Shown here: positions 34,146-41,508 of the stretch, piece by piece
How positions within the stretch are numbered: position 1 is the first letter of the stretch
Layout of the letters: every line of letters starts with the position of its first letter
Source of the DNA: an uncultured Pseudomonadota bacterium
GTDB lineage: Bacteria > Pseudomonadota > Alphaproteobacteria > RF32 > CAG-239
Reading direction: 5' to 3'
Assembly: GCA_902763535.1 (NCBI GenBank)
Contig: CACWSG010000006.1
Location: forward strand, 67,352-108,859
DNA: 41,508 nucleotides
Notes under the pieces: generated by a model
The model's input: only the letters and a program-made list of their open reading frames with translations
Told to the model about the DNA's origin: nothing
Databases searched by the model: none
Made by a program: the position numbers and the translations under genes

Positions 34146-35960
34146 TTATTTGCGCATAATTTGCTGCCATATTTTGGCGGGCAATCCCGAACCATAAACT
34201 CCCTTCATCGGAGAATTGTCGTCATTTCCCACCCAAACTGCCGTAATCAACTCGTCATCAAAACCAATGAACCATGCATCACGATTGTCCTGCGAAGTTC
34301 CGGTTTTGCCAAAAGCCTCACGGTCGATTCTGGCAAACCTGCCCGTACCGGTTTTAAATACTTCTCGCATCAGTTTTTTCATAACGATCACTGCTTCTTC
34401 GCTGACGATTCGCTGTTTTTCAGCCGGTTCTCTTTGATAAAGCTGATACCCTTCATTAGAATAAATTTCTTCAATCATGTGCGGCCAAACCGCATAACCA
34501 CCATTGGCAATAACCGCATAAGCCGATGCCATATCAATCATCTTAACAGCCGAACTTCCCAAAGCTATCGACAAATCATTGCTTACAGGTGTAGTTATAC
34601 CTAATTTTTTGGCCATTTTTCTGATTTTATTCACTCCGGTTTTTTGAGCCAAATCAAGTGCCGCCAAATTCAGCGAATGAGCAAAAGCAAAACGCGTTGT
34701 AACTTCACCGTAATATTTTTTATCATGATTCTCAGGCTTCCATCCTTTAATATTTATAGGCTTGTCATCAACCATATCTTTGGCAGTCATTCCCTCCTCA
34801 GCCGCCGTCAAATAAACGATAGTCTTAAAAGACGATCCCGGCTGCCGCAATGCCTGAATTGCCCTGTTAAACTGGCTCTTGCTATACGAAACTCCACCGA
34901 CCATTGCCTTGATGGCACCATCTTTATCCATAATAACAACAGCACCTTGACTGACATTTTTTCCTTTAGCCTCCGCAACACTCTTCTGCAAAATACCGGA
35001 AGCTTTTTCTTGTAATTCCTGATCCAAGGTTGTCATCGCATAAATATCGCTTTGCGGCTCTCCCAGTACTTCCAAAACTTCTGCATAGGCCGCATCAGCA
35101 AAGTACAATCCGTTTTTAACTTTTGCTGGCTTTTCCCGACCGATTGGCAGCCTGAGAGCTTGATTATAACCCTTATCATTAAGTTTGCCGTTATCGCGCA
35201 GAATACCCAAAACAACCTTTGCTCTTTCCATTGCCCTTTCTTTGGAAGCAATCGGATTGTAACGGGATGGTGCCTTTAACATTCCGGCCAACATAGCTCC
35301 CTCCAGCACATTCAAATCGCTTGAATTTTTTTGAAAATAGCGATTCGCCGCGGCTTCGATTCCATAGGCTCCGTTACCGAAATAAACTCTATTTAAATAC
35401 AATGACAGTATTTGGTCTTTGGTAAATTTATGTTCCAACCAAAATGCCAGCAACAATTCCTGCACTTTGCGCGACATTGTCTTTTGATTCGTTAAAAACA
35501 GATTCTTTGCCACTTGTTGGGTTATGGTCGAACCTCCTTGCGCATACCTTCCGGCAAACAAATTAGCCAACATTGCTCTGGCAAATGATATAACATCAAA
35601 CCCATGATGCTGATAAAATCTTCTATCTTCGGTATATACAACCGCATCTGTAACATGCTTTGGTAAATCGCGAGCCTTTACAATTTCGGAATAAACCGCC
35701 CCGAAAGAATGAATTTCATTGCCATTCTCAGCGATCAAAGTTGTAGAAGGCTGACGAGTGCGATTAATCGCTTTGCTTATATCCGGCATTGTATAGGCAC
35801 ACCAAGCAACATAAGCGCTCACCAGCAAAAACATTGCCAAACCTAAAAATAAAAACAGCTTCCACAAACCGAAATGTTTTCTAGTGCGTTTAGCTTTGCG
35901 TTTTGATGTTTTCTTTTTTACTTTTTTAGCTTTAACCACAACAACAGTTCCATTTATCAA
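34146..35960 (-). CDS. mrcA: Class A penicillin-binding protein (PBP1A-like)
   Basis: 604 residues. A very basic cytoplasmic tail (KKVKKKTSKRKAKRTRK) and one TM helix (about 32-54) are followed by a GT51 glycosyltransferase with catalytic Glu111 in TEDRRF and Glu168 in VQELLLA. The transpeptidase has Ser376 and Lys379 (GSSFKT), an SLN motif (AHSLNLAAL) and KTG at 552-554. It polymerises and cross-links peptidoglycan. It is shorter than E. coli PBP1a and lacks the large insert between the domains, so it may equally be named after other class A types. It is followed by gpmI after 77 bases, with tlpA five bases upstream. Confidence 0.93.
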   Translation of the reverse strand: MINGTVVVVKAKKVKKKTSKRKAKRTRKHFGLWKLFLFLGLAMFLLVSAYVAWCAYTMPDISKAINRTRQPSTTLIAENGNEIHSFGAVYSEIVKARDLPKHVTDAVVYTEDRRFYQHHGFDVISFARAMLANLFAGRYAQGGSTITQQVAKNLFLTNQKTMSRKVQELLLAFWLEHKFTKDQILSLYLNRVYFGNGAYGIEAAANRYFQKNSSDLNVLEGAMLAGMLKAPSRYNPIASKERAMERAKVVLGILRDNGKLNDKGYNQALRLPIGREKPAKVKNGLYFADAAYAEVLEVLGEPQSDIYAMTTLDQELQEKASGILQKSVAEAKGKNVSQGAVVIMDKDGAIKAMVGGVSYSKSQFNRAIQALRQPGSSFKTIVYLTAAEEGMTAKDMVDDKPINIKGWKPENHDKKYYGEVTTRFAFAHSLNLAALDLAQKTGVNKIRKMAKKLGITTPVSNDLSIALGSSAVKMIDMASAYAVIANGGYAVWPHMIEEIYSNEGYQLYQREPAEKQRIVSEEAVIVMKKLMREVFKTGTGRFARIDREAFGKTGTSQDNRDAWFIGFDDELITAVWVGNDDNSPMKGVYGSGLPAKIWQQIMRK

Positions 35961-35965
35961 AAAAA

Positions 35966-36496
35966 TTAGTTTTGCGCTTTTAACTTGTAAATATATTCTT
36001 CCACATCGCTGTCATCCCAATCAACAGCTCCGCGGATTCGCCCGATTTCCATATTATGGGTATCAATCAAAACGGCGTGTGGCGATGTAAAAATACCAAA
36101 TTCATTAGCCAAAGCCGAATTTCTATCTACATAAAAATCCAAATCTTCACCGCCGTACTTACGCAACAATTCGACCTGTTCTTCTCGGCTGTACCAATCT
36201 TTTTCCGCCGAAATTATAATAACCTTAACCCCATTATCTTTAACTTTGTTGGAAAAAGCATTCAAATCCCGCATTTCCCGCAAGCAAGGAATGCAAGTTT
36301 TTGACCAAAAAACCGCAATTATGAAATCATCGCCAAAATCTTGCAAACTGGCCGATCGCCCGTATGAATCATAAATTTTTGTAACCGGAGCTTCGCGCGA
36401 ATAGGCAAAAATATTAATACTGGCCTGAGCCATGCTCATAAAAGCAAAAACCAAAACCAAGCCGCCTAAAATTTTTTTCATCATTTTCTTTTGCAT
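35966..36496 (-). CDS. tlpA: TlpA-like periplasmic thiol-disulfide oxidoreductase
   Basis: 176 residues. A signal peptide (about 1-26, ending AQA) is followed by a thioredoxin fold with the redox pair Cys68-Ile-Pro-Cys71 in FWSKTCIPCLREM. A late cis-Pro region (FTSPHAVLID) is also present. Likely role: reduction of periplasmic disulfides, for instance in cytochrome maturation or cell-wall proteins. Several ATGs lie close together at the start (residues 1, 5, 6) and cannot be separated. It diverges from the small lipoprotein at 36567 and precedes the PBP gene by five bases. Confidence 0.85.
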   Translation of the reverse strand: MQKKMMKKILGGLVLVFAFMSMAQASINIFAYSREAPVTKIYDSYGRSASLQDFGDDFIIAVFWSKTCIPCLREMRDLNAFSNKVKDNGVKVIIISAEKDWYSREEQVELLRKYGGEDLDFYVDRNSALANEFGIFTSPHAVLIDTHNMEIGRIRGAVDWDDSDVEEYIYKLKAQN

Positions 36497-36566
36497 AACT
36501 TAAAATTAACATCAACTTTTATTTTTTATAATTGTAGTATATATGAAATAAGTAAAGGAATTGTAT

Positions 36567-36692
36567 ATGAAAAAAATATTTATTTTAGTTTGTTTGTTTT
36601 TGTCACTGCTGGTATCTGCCTGTGGCAAATCGGCACGCCCGTCACCATATCCCGACAGCGGCTACCCTCACACTTACCCTTATGAACAATAA
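36567..36692 (+). CDS. Tiny LptM-like lipoprotein
   Basis: 41 residues (MKKIFILVCLFLSLLVSACG...). AAGGAA lies six bases before the ATG. A classic lipoprotein signal ends in the lipobox VSAC (lipidated Cys19), followed by GKSARPSPYP and a short Tyr/Pro-rich tail (HTYPYEQ). The size, CGK start and YP-rich tail resemble the alphaproteobacterial LptM/YifL-type lipoprotein usually found between argH and lysA, opposite tlpA. Here tlpA is divergent as expected, but argH and lysA are absent. E. coli LptM assists LptD-LptE maturation; the same role here is inference. A TATAAT at 36527-36532 could be its -10. Confidence 0.75.
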   Translation: MKKIFILVCLFLSLLVSACGKSARPSPYPDSGYPHTYPYEQ

Positions 36693-36709
36693 TTTTAGCG
36701 AGATTAGTT

Positions 36710-37393
36710 ATGGTTGAAAACATCACTGACAATGAAATGATACCTTATGTTGAGTTCGCTGATAACGCTAACGAACGAACTCCCTGCGTTTTGGTGCTGG
36801 ACTGTTCCGGTTCCATGCGTGGTGAACCTATCAAACAGCTCAATGCCGGCTTGAAAGCTTTGGAACAAGAATTAAAAGAGGATATTGATGCCTCATCGCG
36901 TGTTCAATTGCTGATTATCAAAGCTTTTGGTAAGGACGAAGCTGTTGTTTCAACCGACTGGACTGATGCGATGAATTTTGAAGCTCCTACCATGGAAGCC
37001 GGCGGTCTAACACCTTTGGGTAAAGCCATGGATATGGCTTTAGCCAAAATCGAAGCTCAAAAATGTCTTTATGACAGTTGCGGCATAACTTCCAAACGCC
37101 CATGGATATTTCTTATCAGTGATGGTGAGCCGACCGACTATGATTGGGAAATTATTGCTGCCAAATGCCGCGATGCCCAAAACAAGAAGAAGGTTGTAAT
37201 CCATGCTGTCGGAACTCAGGGTGCCAACCTTGACAAGCTGGCAATGTTCTCGACCAATTCACCCAAACGCTTAAGCGGTCTGCGTTTTACCGAATTTTTC
37301 TTATGGCTCAGCCGCAGCGTTTCCTGCGTTTCACGCGCCGCGCCCAATGCTCCCGAATTGTTTGACGATACCGGCGATTGGGACGATGAATAG
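36710..37393 (+). CDS. terY: TerY-type vWA domain protein (triad component)
   Basis: 227 residues. One von Willebrand factor A domain carries a complete metal-ion-dependent adhesion site: Asp31-x-Ser33-x-Ser35 (DCSGS), Thr101 (GLTPLG) and Asp138 (SDGEP). There is no signal peptide or TM, so it is cytoplasmic. It is followed directly by a PP2C phosphatase and a kinase, the TerY-P triad described for tellurite-resistance-associated phosphorylation systems. No terB, terC, terD or terZ gene is in this window. The C-terminal coding end overlaps the phosphatase start by eight bases. The ribosome-binding site is weak (GCGAG), so expression may come from the lipoprotein promoter. Confidence 0.88.
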   Translation: MVENITDNEMIPYVEFADNANERTPCVLVLDCSGSMRGEPIKQLNAGLKALEQELKEDIDASSRVQLLIIKAFGKDEAVVSTDWTDAMNFEAPTMEAGGLTPLGKAMDMALAKIEAQKCLYDSCGITSKRPWIFLISDGEPTDYDWEIIAAKCRDAQNKKKVVIHAVGTQGANLDKLAMFSTNSPKRLSGLRFTEFFLWLSRSVSCVSRAAPNAPELFDDTGDWDDE

Positions 37394-38126
37394 CAAAAGT
37401 GCCTACAAAATTATTGCTGCTAAAGTTGTTGGTGCAGCTCACCGCAGTTGCGGCTTGCCTTGTCAAGACCACTATCAATATGCCTGCGGCAAAAACCTAG
37501 TTGCCGTACTATCGGATGGTGCCGGTTCTGCCAAATACGGCAAAATCGGTGCCCGAGTATTATGTTCAACCATCTGCAATATACTTAAAAATGTATCCTT
37601 TGACCATATTGAATCTGAGATAAAAAGCGCCATAGCCGCCGCACGCCAGCAGTTAGTAATCCACCGATTTAACTCTACCAAAAATGAAAACGGTCTTGAT
37701 GATTTTGCGGCAACTTTGGTTGGAGTTGTCTATCACCAAGGCAAGGGCATATTTTTTCACATCGGTGATGGTGCCGCATTGTCGCTCCATCCTAACAACG
37801 AATTTCGTCTTTCTCGTCCTGAAAACGGCAATTTTTCTTGTGAAACTTTTTTCTTCACCCAATCTTATTGGAAAGCCAACTTACGTTTCACCCGTCTTTC
37901 TCAACCAGAGATAATGTTTTTGATGTCTGACGGGGTCACTTCCTTTGCTTTTCAACCGGATTTTCAAAACATCGAAACCAAATTTATCACTCCGATTAAC
38001 GACTTTTTATTATCTGAGCCCAACCGTCTCAAAGCCACTCGCGCCCTGAGCAACACACTCAACACTCCGCGCGCTCAAAAAATAAATCCTGATGACAAAA
38101 CTCTTGTATGGATAAAGGTGGCATAA
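37386..38126 (+). CDS. PP2C-type serine/threonine phosphatase of the TerY-P triad
   Basis: 246 residues from the ATG at 37386, overlapping the vWA gene; the longer frame from 37347 lies wholly inside that gene and is rejected. PP2C metal residues are present: Asp44-Gly45 (LSDGAGSAKYG), Asp128 (HIGDGAALSL) and Asp182-Gly183 (LMSDGVT). The early HRSCGLPCQDH (19-29) is the family's H-x4-C-QD start seen in triad phosphatases. It is soluble. It should remove phosphates added by the kinase encoded one base downstream. Confidence 0.88.
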   Translation: MNSKSAYKIIAAKVVGAAHRSCGLPCQDHYQYACGKNLVAVLSDGAGSAKYGKIGARVLCSTICNILKNVSFDHIESEIKSAIAAARQQLVIHRFNSTKNENGLDDFAATLVGVVYHQGKGIFFHIGDGAALSLHPNNEFRLSRPENGNFSCETFFFTQSYWKANLRFTRLSQPEIMFLMSDGVTSFAFQPDFQNIETKFITPINDFLLSEPNRLKATRALSNTLNTPRAQKINPDDKTLVWIKVA

Positions 38127-38127
38127 C

Positions 38128-39582
38128 ATGACAGAAAAGCAAATATTTAATGCAGTTTATGCCGATGGCTCCTATGATAAAATCACCTTAGGAAAAATGA
38201 TAAACAAAGGCGGTGCTTCCGGCAAAATTTATCTGATAGAAAACAAACCTGGCCATGTCGCCAAAATATTTCATGACACAAAAAAATCTTCGACTAACCG
38301 CCAAAAACTTCAGGCAATGCTGTTAAACAAACCTGATTTCTTGTCAACCAAGGTCAATGAACAAGATTTTATTCAAATTGCTTGGCCGGAAGCTTTGCTT
38401 GATGATGAGCGCGGATTTTGTGCCGGCTATATTATGCCGCTTATTGATATGGACAAAGCTGTTTCGCTCGATCACCTTATGCAAAAAGCCGTGCGCCACC
38501 GTCTAGGTTTATCCGAAAATTATGCCTATCGTGTTTTTGCCGCCTACAATGTCGCACTGATGATTAATGCTCTTCACAAATGCGGGCACTACATTGTCGA
38601 CCTAAAACCATCCAACATTTATGTATATAAAGAAAATATGCTGGTGGCAATTGTCGATTGTGATGGTTTCTCAATCTCCGGAAACAACACCAAATATCCG
38701 GCCGAATTTGTTTCGGAAGAATACATATATCCCGAAGGCATGAACCTGAGCTGTGCCGAAATGGGCGAGCAACAAGATTTGTTTGCTTTAGCTGTGGTAA
38801 TCTTTCGCTTGCTCAACAATGGCATTCATCCTTTTTCCGGCACCCCAAAAAATTCTGACGCACCCATGCTCACCATCCAAGAGCGCATCACTCAATACCA
38901 CTATGCCTATGGGCTGTGGCCTGATGATTATCAATATCCGCACCCTTACAGCATTCACCAATATTTTAACAAAGAAACTTTGGAATTATTTGAACGCGCT
39001 TTTTGCAAAGATTGTCAACGTCCCACCGCTTTCGAATGGCAGGAACATCTTTGGAAGATAATGCACTCCTTAAAAAAGTGTCATAACAATCCCGACCATG
39101 CTTATTTTACCTCCAAAGGCTGCGGTCTGTGCATGATTGAAAACAAATTTCGTCACAACATTGATGAATTGAAAAAACAAAAACAAGAGCCGGAAACTCT
39201 GCGCGGCATTGAAATTAAGCAAATGAAAACGGAAGAAGTCCAAAAACAAAAAGAAATTCTGCGCCAACAAAACAGCAAAATGCGCCTGTTTTTCAGCGGA
39301 ATACTCATAATTTATCTGGCTTTTTTTGCCTTGTCATACAAAATATTACAACCCTTACAAAATATCCTGTCTCAAATCGGTTTAGGTTTCCAATTCTTAA
39401 TTTTGATATTTTTAACATTCGGACTGAATCGTTTATTCAAATACGGCGCACGAAAAAATATCAAACCGTTACAAAACAAAATCATCAGCAACGCTTTGCA
39501 AACTTATGCTTTAATTTGGTTGATTATCGCCCTGATTCTCACCAACGATCTGCCTTTAAATTTATTTGAATTAGCTCACTAA
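38128..39582 (+). CDS. Membrane-anchored TerY-P-type protein kinase with zinc knuckle
   Basis: 484 residues. The kinase domain (about 16-312) looks active: Lys46 in HVAKIF, catalytic Asp158 in IVDLKPSN, and metal Asp177 in VDCDGFSI, the DxDGF form typical of this triad. A zinc-knuckle-like element follows (Cys318, His324, Cys332, Cys335; CHNNPDHAY...CGLC), then a coiled coil (about 343-385). Three hydrophobic helices (about 388-405, 420-437, 458-472) anchor the C-terminus. A membrane anchor means the phosphorylation acts at the inner membrane. Unlike the pseudokinase at 398, its catalytic residues are intact. It ends two bases from the convergent SH3 gene. Confidence 0.88.
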   Translation: MTEKQIFNAVYADGSYDKITLGKMINKGGASGKIYLIENKPGHVAKIFHDTKKSSTNRQKLQAMLLNKPDFLSTKVNEQDFIQIAWPEALLDDERGFCAGYIMPLIDMDKAVSLDHLMQKAVRHRLGLSENYAYRVFAAYNVALMINALHKCGHYIVDLKPSNIYVYKENMLVAIVDCDGFSISGNNTKYPAEFVSEEYIYPEGMNLSCAEMGEQQDLFALAVVIFRLLNNGIHPFSGTPKNSDAPMLTIQERITQYHYAYGLWPDDYQYPHPYSIHQYFNKETLELFERAFCKDCQRPTAFEWQEHLWKIMHSLKKCHNNPDHAYFTSKGCGLCMIENKFRHNIDELKKQKQEPETLRGIEIKQMKTEEVQKQKEILRQQNSKMRLFFSGILIIYLAFFALSYKILQPLQNILSQIGLGFQFLILIFLTFGLNRLFKYGARKNIKPLQNKIISNALQTYALIWLIIALILTNDLPLNLFELAH

Positions 39583-39584
39583 AT

Positions 39585-40094
39585 TTAATCTATAATTTCA
39601 TCAGGATATACACCGAAAAGGCTTTGTCTGGGCATCCATCCCTGATACTGTGCAAATTGCACCAAACAAAAACCATTTTCCGCCGGACATTTCTTCACCT
39701 CACCAATAACCTCATCCTCAATACGAGCTATCACTTTTGACTTATAGCTATCCTTGGCATAAAGATTATTCTCTCCGGCCGCAATCACTTTTACAAATCT
39801 TTTTTTATTGAGCATTTGCGCCTTTATCCAGCTTTCTGAGCCTTGCCAATCTCTGATACGACGCCAATCTTCATACTCAGAAATCACCTCAACCGGAGCT
39901 GACTTTTGCGAATACACCCACTCTATCGGATACTTAACTCCGGGGCCAAAACGGGCATAAACCTTATCCGAACGCAATGATACAAACCGTGGCAAAGAAT
40001 TGCCATCCGAGCTTTTTGATTTGTTCTCACTCGCAGTTGCCGCCAACACCCCGGCAGCAGCCAACACAATCAAAATGAGCAAAATTCTTTTCAT
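39585..40094 (-). CDS. Secreted bacterial SH3-domain protein
   Basis: 169 residues. A signal peptide (about 1-20, VLAATA) is followed by two SH3-like units typical of an alphaproteobacterial family: RSDKVYARFGPGVKYPIEW (about 41-59) with WRRIRDWQGSESWI, and a second half NLYAKDSYKSKVIARIEDE with GWMPRQSLFGVYPDE. Likely role: periplasmic binding to cell-wall peptides or other ligands; no enzyme is attached. Single gene, divergent from the M20 peptidase gene. Confidence 0.82.
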   Translation of the reverse strand: MKRILLILIVLAAAGVLAATASENKSKSSDGNSLPRFVSLRSDKVYARFGPGVKYPIEWVYSQKSAPVEVISEYEDWRRIRDWQGSESWIKAQMLNKKRFVKVIAAGENNLYAKDSYKSKVIARIEDEVIGEVKKCPAENGFCLVQFAQYQGWMPRQSLFGVYPDEIID

Positions 40095-40186
40095 TGCATA
40101 TGCCTCTTTTTCTTATATCTTTTTTTATCTTTAGGTCTTATTATCTCAATATAATGTGAATAAATGGTAAAAAAGGAGTCAAAAAA

Positions 40187-41299
40187 ATGAAAATAATTGA
40201 AGTAGCCCAAGAGCTGATGAAATTTCGCACCGAAACCGGAAACACAGAAGAAATTAATGAGGCAATGAAGTATATCAAAAACATGATGACGCTGATTGGC
40301 GCAAAAGTTGATATCTTTACCAAAAAAGATACGGCTCCGGTTATCTTTATCCGCAACAAAAATTCTCTTGATTTAGATGCCCTCATCTTGGGTCACATTG
40401 ATGTAGTGCCGGCTGAAGATAAAATGTTTAAGCCGGTTATAAAGGGAGGCAAACTTTATGGTCGCGGTTCGTTGGATATGAAATCTTTTGCCGCCGTAGC
40501 CCTAAATTCCATGCAATATGTGATTGAACATAAATTGCCCTTAAAGTTCGGGATAATTCTTTCATCCGATGAGGAAAAAGGCTCTAAAGGCACCAAAGCA
40601 TTTTTGGAGAAATACGCCAAGATTAAAGCTGATGTGGTTTTGGATAATGATGTCGGCGGCGATATTACCAAGCTGATTGTCAAATGCAAAAATCCGGTTT
40701 TTGTTAAAATTAAAACTCACGGTAAGGAAGCACATGGTTCACTGCCTTGGGATGGTGTTGATGCCAACGAGCTGATGTTTAAGGTGTTGGAAAATGTCCG
40801 CAAGTTTTATCCGGCTTATGATTTGAATGGAAAAAAACCGCGTAACAAATGGGTTGATACTTTGCATATCGCCAAAATTGAAGGCGGCAAGGTTGCCAAT
40901 ATTATATCAGATTATTGTGAAGCTTTGTGCGATGTACGTTTGGTCGAAACTTCTAAATTGGCTGATTTGAAGAAGAATTTGGATAAAGCCATGATTAAAG
41001 GAGCCGAATATGAAATTGTATCAGCCAGCACACCGGTGGTGATGGATGAGAAAAATCCGCATATCGTTGCCTATAAAAAATTGGCAGAGAAAATTTTAGG
41101 TAAAAAACTCAAATTTGAATATGAGGGTGGCGCTACCGATGCCAGAGAATTTGCCGTGCGCGGTTCAACTGTAATCATGCACTCCGGATCCGGCGAAGGA
41201 ATGCATGCCTCCGGTGAATATGTTGAGACGGCTTCAGTTGAAAAATTGGCCGAAATTCAAATTCAGTTTTTACAAAATCTTGCTTGCAATAAAAAATAA
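40187..41299 (+). CDS. M20-family metallopeptidase/deacylase (ArgE/DapE/CPG2-like)
   Basis: 370 residues; AAGGAG (40173-40178) precedes the ATG. Metal ligands and catalytic residues of M20 enzymes are visible: His70 and Asp72 (GHIDVVP), Asp97 (GRGSLDMKS), Glu129-Glu130 (SSDEEKG), and the late His in GEGMHASGEYV. A dimerisation domain sits between. The usual EP ligand site reads LDNDVGGD, so the substrate may differ from acetylornithine or succinyl-DAP. No arg or dap neighbour helps to decide. A TATAAT at 40150-40155 is a likely -10, without a clear -35. Confidence 0.85.
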   Translation: MKIIEVAQELMKFRTETGNTEEINEAMKYIKNMMTLIGAKVDIFTKKDTAPVIFIRNKNSLDLDALILGHIDVVPAEDKMFKPVIKGGKLYGRGSLDMKSFAAVALNSMQYVIEHKLPLKFGIILSSDEEKGSKGTKAFLEKYAKIKADVVLDNDVGGDITKLIVKCKNPVFVKIKTHGKEAHGSLPWDGVDANELMFKVLENVRKFYPAYDLNGKKPRNKWVDTLHIAKIEGGKVANIISDYCEALCDVRLVETSKLADLKKNLDKAMIKGAEYEIVSASTPVVMDEKNPHIVAYKKLAEKILGKKLKFEYEGGATDAREFAVRGSTVIMHSGSGEGMHASGEYVETASVEKLAEIQIQFLQNLACNKK

Positions 41300-41324
41300 T
41301 GCGGCTATAAAATAGGCGCATAAA

Positions 41325-41401
41325 GCCGGCGTAGCTCATCAGGATAGAGCAACAGTTTCCTAAACTGTGGGTAGTGGGTTCGAGTCCCGCCGCTGGCGCC
41401 A
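41325..41401 (+). tRNA. tRNA-Arg (anticodon CCU)
   Basis: 77 bases with encoded CCA. The acceptor stem GCCGGCG pairs with CGCTGGC (one G-U). The D stem GCTC/GAGC, anticodon stem ACAGT/ACTGT with loop TTCCTAA (anticodon CCT), five-base variable loop, and T arm GTGGG/CCCGC with TTCGAGT all fold. It reads AGG codons. Confidence 0.96.
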
Positions 41402-41403
41402 AT

Positions 41404-41432
41404 AAAAAACTCCACCTCGTGTGGGGTTTTTT
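41404..41432 (+). terminator. Intrinsic terminator of tRNA-Arg
   Basis: ACTCCAC (41409-41415) pairs with GTGGGGT (41421-41427) around a five-base loop, extended by flanking A and T runs and followed by TTTTTT. It lies two bases after the tRNA CCA. The A run upstream makes it potentially bidirectional. Confidence 0.85.
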
Positions 41433-41466
41433 ATTGGTTCCTTGTGGAGGGGTCGAAGCCACGAAA

Positions 41467-41479
41467 AGTGGGTTCGAGT
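41467..41479 (+). repeat. 13-base copy of the tRNA-Arg T-arm sequence
   Basis: AGTGGGTTCGAGT occurs exactly inside the tRNA (41373-41385) and again here, 94 bases downstream. The second copy has no tRNA structure around it. Such tRNA 3' fragments can mark attachment sites of integrative elements, but 13 bases is short. Confidence 0.4.
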
Positions 41480-41489
41480 ACAAGCGAGA

Positions 41490-41507
41490 GGCACACGGGA
41501 GTGTGCC
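41490..41507. repeat. 7-bp GC-rich hairpin at the window edge
   Basis: GGCACAC, loop GGGA, GTGTGCC: perfect 7-base arms. No T run is visible before the window ends. The stretch 41433-41508 otherwise holds no gene that I can support. Confidence 0.4.
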
Positions 41508-41508
41508 G

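Noticed and set aside
36491..36685. A 64-residue plus-strand frame
   Set aside because: The same bases encode, in another frame, a lipoprotein with ribosome-binding site, signal and lipobox (36567-36692), which explains the sequence better.
41175..41483. A 102-residue minus-strand frame
   Set aside because: It runs antisense through tRNA-Arg and the M20 gene end; such frames over tRNAs are common artefacts.
1..41508. CRISPR arrays, insertion sequences, replication origin, riboswitches
   Set aside because: Looked for regularly spaced repeats, transposase motifs, DnaA-box clusters and long structured leaders; saw none that I could support.

Overview
The window looks like the chromosome of an AT-rich alphaproteobacterium, most likely an uncultured, host- or gut-associated member of the Rhodospirillales side of the class. 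This rests on gene order and family membership, not on a database search. The order gpmI-envC-ctpA-(DUF610 deacetylase)-rppH, the order maf-rng-yacG, a DksA with one cysteine, leuS-lptE-holA, and tlpA divergent from a tiny LptM-like lipoprotein are all alphaproteobacterial arrangements. Coding density is very high. Many genes overlap by ATGA or TAATG, six convergent pairs nearly touch, and there is no gene-free stretch longer than about 140 bases. No IS element, integrase, relaxase, CRISPR array or rRNA was seen.

Layout. 1-262: 5' part of an unrecognised minus-strand gene. 398-2904: a pseudokinase-like protein translationally coupled to a small membrane protein. 2905-3882: rluD. 3961-5244: a small one-TM protein and an acidic hypothetical protein. 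5330-11566: a four-gene operon behind a good sigma-70-like promoter. It holds a large hydrophilic protein, two related N-terminally membrane-anchored proteins, and a VirD4/TraG-type coupling ATPase. No relaxase or other T4SS gene is visible. 11573-16522 (minus): yacG, rng, maf, dksA and a Lon-like AAA+ protease. 16613-19852: two TPR membrane proteins flanking a remnant-like EEP-domain membrane protein. 19849-23893 (minus): holA, lptE, leuS. 24039-27819: rsmB, a polytopic protein resembling a degenerate MraY/WecA-type transferase, and a TPR protein. 27821-36496 (minus): a hypothetical gene, rppH, a DUF610 deacetylase-like gene, ctpA, envC, gpmI, a class A PBP and a TlpA-like thioredoxin. 36567-39582: a tiny lipoprotein, then a vWA/PP2C/kinase triad of the TerY-P type. 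39585-41299: an SH3-domain protein and an M20 metallopeptidase. 41325-41401: tRNA-Arg(CCU) with an intrinsic terminator.

How the genes work together. Much of the window is a housekeeping core for the envelope (PBP, EnvC, CtpA, LptE, TlpA), RNA (RNase G, RppH, RluD, RsmB, LeuRS) and stress (DksA, Lon-like protease). Two accessory signalling or transport modules stand out: the orphan coupling-protein operon (5330-11566) and the TerY-P phosphorylation triad (36710-39582). The coupling-protein operon is the best candidate for an undescribed system. It has the motor of a type IV secretion system, a pair of duplicated membrane partners (one carrying what may be an inactivated nuclease-fold domain), and a large putative substrate or adaptor, all in chromosomal context. 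A recurring theme is catalytic families that seem to have lost their active sites: the pseudokinase, the EEP-like protein, the MraY-like protein and the LytM domain of EnvC.
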